From Microcyclospora pomicola (Eukaryota > Ascomycota > Dothideomycetes > Capnodiales), in assembly GCA_002786065.1 (NCBI GenBank), contig NHNY01000031.1:413100-477099 (forward strand): a stretch of 64,000 nt of DNA. Reading direction: 5' to 3'. Numbering within the stretch: the stretch's first letter is position 1; each line of letters begins with the position of its first letter. This document shows positions 12,756-23,463 of this stretch, one piece after another. The position numbers and the translations under genes were made by a program. The notes beneath the pieces were generated by a model. It had not been told where the DNA came from. It saw nothing but the letters and a program-made list of their open reading frames with translations, and searched no databases.

Positions 12756-14640
12756 GGTGATGATCGATATGCTGCCGAGCAATATGATGGTCGGCTTGGA
12801 AATGCTATACGCGCTCGACTGTGGTGGGCGCGTGTGCTGGTATGGAAACAGGACGGTGGAATGCAGATGAATGGACAGGTGCAGATCGTGGGTGACGGAA
12901 AGGAAGGCAGGAGTTGAAAGCGTGTTATTTTGTGCCAGCCCCTTACATGTGAATGTCAGGCAGCGCTCGTGTTCAGTATCGTGCTGGTGCGACCATCAAC
13001 ACATCCGCAAATGCTGATTGGGACTTCAAATGTGACGGCCAGGTTGCGACTTGAACCCCCGGTCAATGGCCAACAAGCAAGACGCATATATGCAGCTGCA
13101 TTGTATTGGGTGTATACAGCGTCAGGGAGTGACTCCTTGATCACTTAGCTATTCTGGCATTATGGATATTCTAGCCGTAATACGAGTATGCCGCCGAGTA
13201 CAGCAACGCCGCATCGATCATGTGCGTGTTCGTCGCCCATAGGTATGTTTGAGGTGTTATTGGAGGCCGGGAAAGCGAAAGAAGCGTGCTGTATAGTGAT
13301 GGTTTGTGCGATGCGTCCCGGTATCCTCTTTGATAGCCCTGAGACGCAGCAGAGAATGAAAGCCAAGCAAATGTTACTTACCTGCGTGCTGTCATATATG
13401 ATGAAGATGAGGTGGCTGTGGATGGGAGTCAAAAATAATGGGAGCCGTGAAGCACGTGGGAGAGTCCTGACAACATGAAGCCTCTAGGGTTGAGTGCTGG
13501 AAGACTCGCTACAAGCACTTCGAGTATCATCATACCTCCTTGTTCTTCAAGAAACGGCGGTGAAGGTCAGCGGTGTCACCAAGGTGAGAACGAGGTTTAG
13601 CTCGCGACACATCACTCCATGCGTGAGCCGTAATCGACGAGGTTCAGTCGAGCAAGAGATTGTGATCGGATCATGGCTGGGATAGCACACATGCAATTTC
13701 AGGCATCAACCACAGAAATCATGCCGACGTCATGCCACCGATGACAACCGCCTTTTTCTCCGCGCTCTCCAATTGACTCCATCCAGCGACCTGAAGCTTC
13801 ATGCTGTCGGGATAGCGGCATGTACAGCTGCAGTCAAGCTGTCAGAATGTAATTGCATCCGGTCGATCGCGGCTGTGCTATGCGCCAGTCGGATGCCCCA
13901 GAGCTCGCATAGACGATCCACCAGCTTTGCGGGGACGGCGATACGTTGTTCCGGCCTCCCTCGACGACGGACCTCAACCTCAGTTGTTCGTTACGACCAT
14001 CTCCATATACAGTTGATCGTATGAGAGTTGGGTGACGAGTCTCGATACGTATCGGAGGCAATGATGACCTTGCTGCTCTAACGATGCAGCGATTTCGTAT
14101 GGATGTCTGGAAGCTGTTTCTGCTACTCCTACTGCATACACATCTCCATTGTTCCGCTTGAACTCGCCACCTCATTGCTGCTGCCAGCTCCGGAAGCTAA
14201 TCACCTCCGTACCATAACATTTCACCGTAGTTTCGAATCAGCCAGCGCATTATCGTGATCAGAACTCAAACGAGTTGCAGATTGTCTGCGATGCCGGATG
14301 ATGCGACAACCACTCGTCGTTCCGGTGCACACCGTTCAGCGAGTATAAGTTCCTGTCTCCTTCCCTCTCCCGTTTCTGTTCTCTTAAGTCACATCCATCC
14401 TCTTCTACTCCTTGATCTCTATCCTCCCCGGATTCCTCAAGCTCTTCCACTCCAATTACCTTACGCAGATAAGCAAAAGACATCCCAGGTGAGTGCTTTC
14501 CACGCTCTCGTGACACTTCTTCAGCTGGAGCAGTATCAAAAGATCACCACATAGCATACCCACATGGAGAACGTGGCTCACGATTGCACATTCGACTACA
14601 CCAATGAGATCTCCCAGACTGACCTCGTCCAGTTTTCACA
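12756..14640. other. Divergent intergenic region, GPI protein/INO1
   Basis: This 1.9-kb region contains only short open frames with no recognisable domain. The last 300 bp are pyrimidine-rich and probably hold the INO1 promoter and leader. A GTGAGT at about 14491 could be a 5' UTR intron donor, but the acceptor is ambiguous. No tRNA or transposon trace was seen. Confidence 0.5.
14355..14465 (+). promoter_or_regulatory. CT-rich tract upstream of INO1
   Basis: A pyrimidine-dominated stretch about 180-290 bp before the INO1 start codon, similar to the tracts before SSD1 and the PH-domain gene. It likely marks the core promoter or transcription start. No yeast-type inositol-responsive element was seen. 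Function is inferred from position only. Confidence 0.4.
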
Positions 14641-16307
14641 ATGGCCCCTCATGCAAATGACTCGAATGGCAATGCCACGGGCATGAGCGCCCCAATGCCT
14701 TCTGCTATTGCGACTTCCGGCTTTACCGTCGCCTCACCAAACGTCAACTACACCGAGTCAGAGATCACCAGCAAATACACATACCGGACGACGGACGTCA
14801 ACATCACCGATGGCAAATTCACAGCTACCCCCAAGGAGACCATCTACGACTTCAAGACCGAACGCAAGGTCGGCAAAGTTGGTCTGATGATGGTTGGTCT
14901 TGGTGGTAACAATGGTACCACCGTCACAGCCGGTATCCTCGCCAACAAGCGCAACCTCACATGGGATACTCGCGAGGGTCCCCGAGAAGCAAACTACTAC
15001 GGTTCGGTCACCATGTCATCCACAGTCAAGCTTGGTTCCGACTCAAAAACTGGCAAGGACGTCAACATTCCTCTCCAAAGCTTGCTACCGATGGTCCACC
15101 CGAACGACCTGGTGATTGGCGGCTGGGATATCAGCGGTCTCGACCTTGCAGCCTCTGCAGACCGTGCCAAAGTCCTCGAGCCATCACTCAAGAACCTTGT
15201 ACGGAAGGAACTTGCAGCCATCAAGCCTCTTCCCAGTATCTACTACCCAGACTTCATCGCTGCCAACCAAGGTGAGCGAGCAGACAACGTGATCGAAGGT
15301 TCCAAGGCCTCCAACGAACATGTCGAGAAACTCCGCCAAGACATCCGTGACTTCAAGTCCAGCAACAGCCTCGACAAGGTCATCGTGCTTTGGACCGCAA
15401 ACACTGAACGCTACGCCGAGATCGTCCCCGGCGTGAACGACACCGCAGACAACCTTGTCAAGGCCATTGCCGACGGTCACGAAGAGGTCTCACCCTCTAC
15501 CGTGTTCGCCGTAGCCTGTATTCTCGAGAACGCCCCCTTCATCAACGGCTCACCCCAAAACACCTTCGTCCCTGGCTGCATCGAGCTCGCCGAGAAGCAC
15601 AACGCCTTCATCGGCGGCGACGACTTCAAGTCCGGCCAGACCAAGATGAAGTCCGCTCTCGTCGACTTCATGATCAACGCCGGCATCAAGCTGACCTCGA
15701 TCGCGTCCTACAACCACCTGGGCAACAACGACGGCATGAACCTGTCGTCACAGAAGCAGTTCCGCAGCAAGGAGATCAGCAAGTCCAACGTCGTCGACGA
15801 CATGGTCGCCGCCAACTCGGTGCTGTACAAGGAGGGCGAGCACCCCGACCACACCGTCGTCATCAAGTACATGCCCGCGGTCGGCGACAACAAGCGTGCC
15901 CTGGACGAGTACTACGCTGAGGTAAGTCCCGCATTCACCACACCACCCTCACCTCATTCCATGACTCTAACGCTCCCCCGCAGATCTTCCTCGGCGGCCA
16001 CCAAACCATCTCCATGTTCAACGTCTGCGAAGACTCGCTCCTCGCGTCCCCGCTCATCATCGACCTCGTCCTCGTCGCCGAGCTGATGACCCGCATCCAA
16101 TGGCGCCAGCACGGCGAGCCCGCATACAAGAACTTCCACTCCGTCCTCTCCGTCCTCAGCTACATGCTCAAGGCCCCGCTGACCCCGCCCGGCACCCCCG
16201 TCGTCAACGCCCTCGCCAAGCAGCGCAGCGCCCTCGTCAACATCATGCGCGCCTGCGTCGGCTTGGAGCCCGAGAACGATATGACGCTCGAGCATAAGTT
16301 GTTTTAG
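14641..16307 (+). CDS. ino1: Inositol-3-phosphate synthase (INO1), two exons
   Basis: Converts D-glucose 6-phosphate to 1D-myo-inositol 3-phosphate in an NAD-dependent aldol cyclisation, the first step of inositol and phosphatidylinositol synthesis. Exons are 14641-15921 and 15984-16307. The 62-nt intron has donor GTAAGT and acceptor CCGCAG, and the junction restores [19 protein letters not shown]. The product is 534 aa (yeast Ino1 is 533). The Rossmann NAD motif [15 protein letters not shown] is near residue 87. Other family signatures are [56 protein letters not shown] and [15 protein letters not shown]. It is complete, with normal active-site lysines. The 3' end faces the DHCR24-like gene only 148 bp away, so the 3' UTRs probably overlap. 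Confidence 0.97.
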
Positions 16308-16455
16308 ATTGCGTAGATAAATGAACTCCTCGGGGGTCAAGGATACATGGCGTTCATGGGGGACATAATGGGGTGGCGTTAGATAATCATCTTTATACTG
16401 TTTCATGATAGATTTTGAGACATATCTTGACATGTTTTCTTTCCGGATTCCCACA

Positions 16456-17970
16456 TCATCGCTTCTCGAGCAGGTACTCGCGTTCATACATTGTCTTCAG
16501 CACGCCGTACATGCCGCTGACCGGCCACACCTTCCACGCCCGACGCTGCAGCCACTCCGTCCACGAGGTCTTTCGCCTGTCTGCATCCGAAGTCCCCCCG
16601 GGCAGTTTGACACAGACCTTCTCGTACACATCCGGCAGGTATCCGGCTCCATACCGCGCGCGCAGGCCCTCGTACCAGTCGCGATCGTAGATGCCCCAGA
16701 ACTCGGCCGCGGTATAGTATGCCTGGGCATAGAGCCATTTGATGCCGCCGAGGGCGCGAACGCGCGACTCCAGCTTGCGATTGGCGGCGACGAAGCGGCC
16801 GTAGTCAGTCGATCCGGGACCCCAGACGCCGATGTTGACGAAGTGCTGGGGGCTGGCGGGGGATGGGGAGGTGGGGTGGTCGGGGAAGCGCGGATGCAGG
16901 GAGATGGGGCGGGTGACGGTGAAGGGACACAGCCAGAGCGGGTACAGGCTGAAGTCGCGGTCGACGAAGTGCAGGAAATCCTCGGCGGTCGCGGCGGGCA
17001 GCAGCAGATCTTGAATCATGTACTGCGACGAGTGGCCCGAGAAGTGCAGCGCGCGGTACATGACGCGCGTGTGCATGAAGTAGTCCAGCGCCCAGCGGGT
17101 GATGCGGTTGAAGGGCGTGAGGAAGTAGGAGAAGGCGTAGCGGCCGGTCCAGAAGGCGCCGCGGTCGTAGCGGAAGAGGTAGTCGCGCACCGGCGTGAGC
17201 TCGGTGACGGGGCCGAGGCGGTTGCGCGTCGTGCGGTCGGCGTGCACGTAGAACCACGGGTCTTGCGGCCGGCTGAAGTGCTGGACTTTCGTGCCGGGCG
17301 GGACCTCGTCGGTCAGTCGGCCGGTGACGATCACGCCGCGGGTGGAGGAGAGCACGATACCGTCGACATAGTCGTTGCTCCGGTCGCTGGTGGCCGTTTG
17401 CATGGTCTCCAGCGTGTCGGCCGCATCCTCAGTTGGGTGGTAGGTCAGTTCGACGTAGGGCTTCGCGTCCATCAGGCGCATTTCGAGCAGAGTCGTCACG
17501 CCGAGCGTGCCGAAGGTTCCAGCTGCGCCGAAGAAGAGATCCGATCGCTCGTCCTTGGACGCTCGTACGATTTCTCCGGTTGGCAGGACGATCTCAATCC
17601 AGTTGATGGTCGTTTCGAAAAAGCCAAACTTGAAGCCGCTGCTCTCTCCAGCTGTCCCGGCGAAGCCACCACCAACTGTGATCCCTGGGAATTCCATGAC
17701 GACGAGTGGTAGTAGGCCGTGAGGGAAGAGCTCGTCTACGAGCTGGTCCATGGGAACATTGGGCTCCACCAGACATGTTTTGGTCTTTCGGTCGATCTGG
17801 AAAATATGATTGAGCTTGCTGGTGTCCACCATTCGTTTGGGATCCACCTTCCGGGCCTGCGTGGAATTGGTTGAACCATGATATAGTCGATATGGAGTCT
17901 GTTGCTGGTGGAAGCCTTTGACACATTCTGAGATGGCCTGCACTGCGGCATCGTGCTGCTTCATCGCCAT
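16456..17970 (-). CDS. FAD-linked oxidoreductase of the Delta(24)-sterol reductase (DHCR24/DIMINUTO) family
   Basis: A single-exon, 504-aa protein. The N-terminal half is a FAD-binding type 4 (PCMH) domain: LVEPNVPMDQLVDELFPHGL, then VVMEFPGITVGGGFAGTAGE and FGAAGTFGTLGVTTLLEMRL. The C-terminal half has the DHCR24-type stretch QHFSRPQDPWFYVHADR, an arginine-rich core and an ending with aromatic motifs (PLWLCPF, WGIYDRDWYEGL). DHCR24 enzymes reduce the C24 double bond of sterols in animals and plants. Fungal homologues are widespread, but their substrate is not established, since ergosterol synthesis uses Erg4 for C24(28). Unlike the animal enzyme, there is no obvious N-terminal membrane segment. 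Start at 17970; a second Met two codons later is equally possible. It is tail to tail with INO1 and divergent from NAS6. Confidence 0.85.
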   Translation of the reverse strand: MAMKQHDAAVQAISECVKGFHQQQTPYRLYHGSTNSTQARKVDPKRMVDTSKLNHIFQIDRKTKTCLVEPNVPMDQLVDELFPHGLLPLVVMEFPGITVGGGFAGTAGESSGFKFGFFETTINWIEIVLPTGEIVRASKDERSDLFFGAAGTFGTLGVTTLLEMRLMDAKPYVELTYHPTEDAADTLETMQTATSDRSNDYVDGIVLSSTRGVIVTGRLTDEVPPGTKVQHFSRPQDPWFYVHADRTTRNRLGPVTELTPVRDYLFRYDRGAFWTGRYAFSYFLTPFNRITRWALDYFMHTRVMYRALHFSGHSSQYMIQDLLLPAATAEDFLHFVDRDFSLYPLWLCPFTVTRPISLHPRFPDHPTSPSPASPQHFVNIGVWGPGSTDYGRFVAANRKLESRVRALGGIKWLYAQAYYTAAEFWGIYDRDWYEGLRARYGAGYLPDVYEKVCVKLPGGTSDADRRKTSWTEWLQRRAWKVWPVSGMYGVLKTMYEREYLLEKR

Positions 17971-18494
17971 TTTTCGTCTACGCCTTACTGAAAGTTAATG
18001 TTGGAAGTATGAACTCGAGAGAAATAGTATTAGGGAAGTATAATAGACCCTGTCACGAACAAAATGCGACAGTTATACTGTGGTATCATTGACACATTAA
18101 GACATACATGTAGAATATGCGGTGTCGTCGGATGGCCACTCGATGGATGGAAGATGCAACGGTCTGTGCGGTGACGGACAAACCTTCATTCTCCACTTCA
18201 CCATCAGCGCGACTTCAGATGCTCTTCTTCAGCATGTATCGTGTCTGGTCTTGTGGCTATGCGGCATGCTTGTAAATTGTGCTCATACGTTATTCGAATG
18301 ATCATTGCACCTGCGAAGCCTTGCTTCTGCGAGGCGCAGGTCAGATGGGAACTGTTTGTGGTAAAGAGCATCCCCGCGTTCGCCGCAATGCATCTTCAAT
18401 TCGTCATTCATGGGTACCTAAATATATGGTACATTGAGTATGCGTGTAGCTGCACCCTCCGCAGTCGGTGCATTGACATAACCCGACGATCACC
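17971..18494. other. Divergent intergenic region, DHCR24-like/NAS6
   Basis: A 524-bp shared promoter region. No recognisable gene, repeat or RNA is present; a short plus-strand open frame at 18241 lacks any family resemblance. Confidence 0.5.
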
Positions 18495-19275
18495 ATGAAT
18501 AACGACGACTCGCAATCCTCCAAATTCGCTATACACGCCGCCTGTCGCGAGGGCCAAAGTACGCAGAAGAGCACGGAAATGTCGTAGTTCGTGCTGACTC
18601 GGAGCGGCAGTCAACGTCGTCGAGTCGCTACTGAACGCGGAGGGAGCAGGCCGTCGCCTGGTGACTCGCGAAGATGACGATGGTCGTCAGCCAATCCACT
18701 GGGCGAGTAGCTACAATCGTCTGCCGATCGTAGAACTACTCGCGGAACAGAAAGGCGTCAACATCGATGCGCAAGATGGTGCGGGGTGGACAGCCTTGAT
18801 GATGGCGGCAAGTCTGAAGGAGGGGGACGGACTTGTCGACTTTCTACTCTTGAAAGGGGCAGATGTGGACGTCAAAACCAACAACGGCCAGACCGCATTG
18901 CATTTCGCCAGTAGCAAGTCCAATCTGGATACAGCTAGAAAGCTGATTGCGCACAAAGCGTCGGCAAGAGTCAAGGACAAACGTGGACAATTACCGTTGC
19001 ATCGAGCAGCAGCTGTGGGACACGTGCCGATCGTGAAGCTGTTGCTGGAGAGTAAGAGTTCGATCAATGCGACCGACATTGACGGAAGTACTGCTCTTCA
19101 TCATGCCATAGCCGAAGGACATGGCGAGACTGCGGTAGTGCTGCTGAAGGCTGGCGCGGAGACTGATAAGAGAGATGCGAATGATGCTTTGGCAATCAAC
19201 TTGGCCCCAGACGCAAAGGTACGAGATTACATAGAACGAGCCGCCGAGGAGGAAGGCATCGCTCTGGGATTGTAG
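18495..19275 (+). CDS. nas6: 26S proteasome assembly chaperone NAS6/PSMD10-type ankyrin protein (two exons)
   Basis: Nas6 (gankyrin in mammals) chaperones assembly of the 19S regulatory particle by binding the C-terminal domain of ATPase Rpt3. Exons are 18495-18558 and 18611-19275. The 52-nt intron has donor GTACGC, a CTGAC branch site and acceptor GGCAG, and rejoins as ACREGQINVVESLLNAE. The product is 242 aa (Nas6 is 228, PSMD10 is 226). It is built almost entirely of ankyrin repeats: GRQPIHWASSYNRLPIVELL, then GWTALMMAASLKEGDGLVDF, GQTALHFASSKSNLDTARKL, GQLPLHRAAAVGHVPIVKLL and GSTALHHAIAEGHGETAVVL. The family assignment rests on length, repeat number and the characteristic first-repeat start SKFAIHAACREG. 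Other short ankyrin proteins would look similar but seldom match this length and order. Confidence 0.82.
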
Positions 19276-20146
19276 GGCAACATATATGTACATCCCTAGC
19301 ATGTTCGTGGTCAACCATGATTCTTCAAGGGTGTCTCTCGTAGTCGCTACTTCTCATTGTTTCTGCTGGTTCCTCGAGACATACGAGCATCTAGGCTGAC
19401 AATGCCGTGTAACCCATATATCCAACGCAACACTGCTAGTCGTTGAATACCTGAAGGAATACAGATACAGATGTGGAGCTGCTCGCCCTAGTACGGCTAG
19501 ATCACACGGTTACGTGACAGCGCATGAGAAGCAAGCAATAAGATCACGTTCTTGGTATGGTGGCCGAGTCTCATGCAGACCGTATCTTCATGCAAGTCCA
19601 TCACCTCATATCGATCGTGCTATTGAATTTAGTAGCTACTAACCTTGTGAATCGATGGGAATGAGCTATGTGACCTAAGACATACAATATCTCAATCACT
19701 TGCTCCATGGCTCTGCTGCGGCAAAGAACGGCTGTGGCCGTCAACGAACCTCGAAATTTTTGACGTGGCTCAAAGCTAAAGACGACCTCGCGCGCTCTCG
19801 ACCTATCCTCAAAGCATGTCTATATACAACTCTGCATCTTCCATGCATCCATAAATTTTGCAGCATTTTCGCGAGGCGTGACCAGCACATTTCCACTCTG
19901 TGACCAGCATCATCACCCTTCGACAAGGATCTCGACCCTGGCCTTCCCCGCTCACTCGGATGGACCTGTGGACGTGAACCTCGATGCTTCTCCAGTTTCT
20001 TGGTTGGGGACGCGCAACTTTGCTTTGAGCACACGTCACTCGCACTCGTTCCACTCAGGTCCTACTCTTGGCATTCGCCGTTTACTTCCTGACCATATTT
20101 TCTTATCATATCACTCATAGACTCGAAAGAGTCGCGTCGACCGGAT
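19276..20146. other. Intergenic, NAS6 to SulP gene
   Basis: These 871 bp hold the NAS6 3' end and the promoter and leader of the SulP-family gene. Small open frames on both strands are unremarkable. No repeat or RNA gene was seen. Confidence 0.5.
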
Positions 20147-23100
20147 ATGTCCGGACGAACTGCCAAGCGGCAACGGACTTCGTCGTTGTCCGTGGCACAT
20201 CAAAGCCTGCCATACGGCGACGAAGACGCGATCTCATCCACCGATGAGGGCACACTTGCAGCTGGCCACCCGACAAGGGCGTCTAGGTTCAGCCGTGCAT
20301 CGTTCTCGAATGCGGGCACGAGTGGTGGTTTGGCTTCCTCGTACAGCTTGCCCAGCAGATCTTACATCCATCATGCAAGTCATGCTGCTTCGAAAGGTGC
20401 GCCTTGAATTTTCGTACTTGCCATCATGTTCAAGCCACATATTCGTTACTTACACATGTTGCAGAACCAATGCAATATTCGTCCTCAGGTGTCCGGGAAC
20501 GGACGGCAGAACTGTCATCTTCGTTCTTGAGTGATTCTGAGATGGCACGTCAATTCAATCCGGACAACCAATCGTCTGACCTTGCGAATGGTCAATCTAA
20601 ACGGCAGGAGACCATACCTGAACGCTCGGAGCCAGTATCGCCAGATGAAACTGCCACCAGTCCTCGCACTGCTGCACCTTCAGAGCTTTCGGCAGCTTTG
20701 CATCAGCAGTCTGCAAACAACGCACGCAAGTTGTCTTCGTCTACTGGCCGATCTCGTTGGGGATCAATCTCCCGCGTCCCGGATGTAGTCATTAGCGATG
20801 CGGCTTCTGATGACGCTACGGAAAGCAGTTCTTTACTACCGCGTGCTCGACTTTCCATGCGACGGAAGCAACAGACTTACGGTACCCCGGATGACGTCGA
20901 GCACCAAGTGGCCAGCGACGATGCCCACCCATGGGACCAGTTCGAGCATCAATATCCTTCGTGGCGAGGCAAGGCGAGGAAAGCTTGGAGCCGAACAATC
21001 AGTCCTAAGACCTGGGACTTCCGAGCCATCGGATCCGCTGTGATCATCCAACCCGCAACAATGGTCCCGGCAGTGTTTCTCGGCTTATTGCTCAATCTTC
21101 TCGATGCTTTATCTTATGGCATAATTCTGTTTCCACTTGGAGAGGAAGCATTCGCGGACCTTGGACCGGACGGTGTGTCTATGTTCTACGTGAGCTGTAT
21201 CATCTCGCAACTCGTCTACTCCACAGGAAGTATCTTTCGCGGTGGTGTAGGCTCCGAGATGATCGAGGTTGTACCTTTCTTCCACAAAATGACCTACCTC
21301 ATCATAGCTAAGATGGGCACCGAGAATCAGGATGCCCTCCGAGCGACGGTGATCACATCCTACGCAATGAGCTCCATCATTACAGGATTGGTGTTTTTCA
21401 TCCTCGGTGCAGCAAATCTCGGCACACTTGTCAACTTCTTCCCACACTCCATCCTTACTGGTTGCATTGGCGGTGTCGGCATCTTCTTGTTCGTGACTGG
21501 AATCGAGGTCTCGGCCCGCCTGGACGGCAATCTCGACTTCTCGAAAGAGGTTTTCTTCAAGTTGTTCTCCCCTGATACCATGCCTTTATGGATTCCACCA
21601 CTAGCTCTCGCCATCATACTTCTCACGATTAAGCATTACTACGATCGGCCTTGGCTAGTCCCAGCGTACTACATCACCATCACGGCTCTGTTCTACATCA
21701 TCACGACTGCGGTCCCGTCCATTAGCATGGACAACTTGCGCAGTGCTGGGTGGGTCTTCGAGGCGCCAGCCAAAGGAGTTCCTTTCTACAACTTCTACAG
21801 CCATTACAAGTTCAATTTGGTCGATTGGAGTGCGATCTGGATGACGATCCCATCGCAGTTGGCCCTGACCTTCTTTGGTATCCTGCACGTTCCGATCAAC
21901 GTTCCAAATCTTGCAATGGTCGTTCAGGAAGACAACGTCAGCATCAACCGAGAGCTGATCATGCACGGTCTTTCTAACACACTGTCCGGCTGCGTTGGTA
22001 GTATCCAAAACTATCTGGTCTTCGTTAACAGCGTATTGTTCATGGATACTGGTGGGAACAGCAGACTTGCCGGATACATGCTAGCGGCTGCCACTTTTGG
22101 GCTTCTGGTAGCTGGACCAGTCGTGATCGGGTATGTGCCGGTCATGGTGGTTGGCACACTAATCTACATGCTGGGCATCGACCTGGCGAGAGAGGCTCTA
22201 GTCTTGACGTGGGGAAGGCTGCACCGACTGGAGTACTTTACCATTGTCATCATCGCATTCGTGATGGGCATCTACGACTTCGTCGTCGGTATTGCGATTG
22301 GCATTGGCCTGGCATGTCTCGTATACGTGGTACAGACATCGCGCAAGACCGTGATCCGAGCAGAATTTTCCGGCGCCGTGGCAGAGTCGACTGTGCGTCG
22401 TCATCCCCGCCAGCGCAATTACCTCCACAAGGTCGGACCACAAATTCGGATCGTCAAATTGGGCGGCTACCTGTTCTTTGGCAGTATCGTGAAAGTCGAG
22501 AAGAAAGTTCGGGCATTGATTGATGCTGAAGCTTTCGCAACGTGCCCAATCCGTTATCTTGTCCTGGACTTCACCCACGTTACGGGGATCGATTTCTCGG
22601 CAGCTGAGGCTTTCGGTCGGATGAACCGTATCTTGCACCGCCGAGAAGTCAAGATGGATCTGGCTGGAGTGACACTGGGAAGCGAAGTAGGCAAGAGTCT
22701 TGAGATGGTTGGCCTCTTCCACGATTCTGGTGAAGAGCAAGCCGTGCCAGCGCCCGGCCTTTTCGAAGATCTCAACGCAGCACTGGAGTCTTGCGAGAAT
22801 GAGCTTCTGATGGTGCTCACGGAGAAGCAGAGGCCTGGCGGCCGCAAGTCAGAAGACTCACCACCTATACCGATCCCCACCAACGTGCCTGATCTCGACT
22901 CACAAGGTCCGTCTTTCGGCGGGATGCTCGGTTCGCCACGTCGAAATCATCTCTACCAGGCAGCTCATTCGACCATCTCCGAAACGTCTCACGACCCATC
23001 GAAATGGAACAACCTCAAGCAACCGCTTCCATTGCTCATGCAGGCTTTCCAGGATCTCACGACGCAGAACGAGGACTTCTGGTTCCGAGCCGTCCCCTAC

Positions 23101-23463
23101 TTCACCAAACGTGAGTTCATCAAGGGTCAAATGATGTATACACGCGGCGATACTCCTGATGGGTTCTACCTTTTGCAATCCGGCATTCTACGAGCGGAGT
23201 ATTATCTGGAGCAAGGCAATTATCACGAGAGCATCGTGGCAGGCACCACCTGTGGCGAGCTGCCGTTCTTCAGTGAGACGCAGCGGACGTCGAGCGTCAT
23301 CGCGGAGACGGATTGTGTCGCCTGGCTTTTGACGCCGGAGAAGTGGGAGGAGCTACAGAGCAAGGATGCGGATGTGACGAAAGAGCTGTTGAAGGTGGGG
23401 TTGAAGCTGAGCGCCGAGCGCATGAACGCTATTACCAGCTACGTCCTCATCACTGCGAGTTGA
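20147..23463 (+). CDS. SulP-family transporter with STAS and cyclic-nucleotide-binding-like domains (two exons)
   Basis: Exons are 20147-20396 and 20465-23463. The 68-nt intron has donor GTGCGC and acceptor TTGCAG. The product is 1,082 aa. Residues 1 to about 260 are a Ser/Arg-rich cytosolic tail. From about 270 to 720 there are 10 or more hydrophobic segments of a SulP (SLC26) membrane domain (e.g. MVPAVFLGLLLNLLDALSYG). A STAS domain covers about 744-845 (YLVLDFTHVTGIDFSAAEAF). A cyclic-nucleotide-binding fold covers about 958-1060 (GDTPDGFYLLQSGILRAEYY, then CGELPFFSETQRTSSV, a degenerate phosphate-binding cassette). This domain order matches yeast YGR125W/Vsb1, a vacuolar membrane protein needed for basic amino acid storage. 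A vacuolar role here is inference; a sulfate permease is less likely because those lack the cNMP domain. Without the intron the longer downstream frame would start with a leader of no family resemblance, so ATG 20147 is preferred. Confidence 0.87.

Noticed and set aside
13020-13100. Sequence resembling a tRNA T-arm on the minus strand (GGGTTCAAGTC)
   Set aside because: The flanking stems do not pair into a cloverleaf; no anticodon or acceptor arm could be built.
16405-17712. 435-codon plus-strand open frame
   Set aside because: Exactly antisense to the DHCR24-like gene; its Ala/Gly/Val/Arg-rich translation is a typical shadow of high-GC coding sequence.
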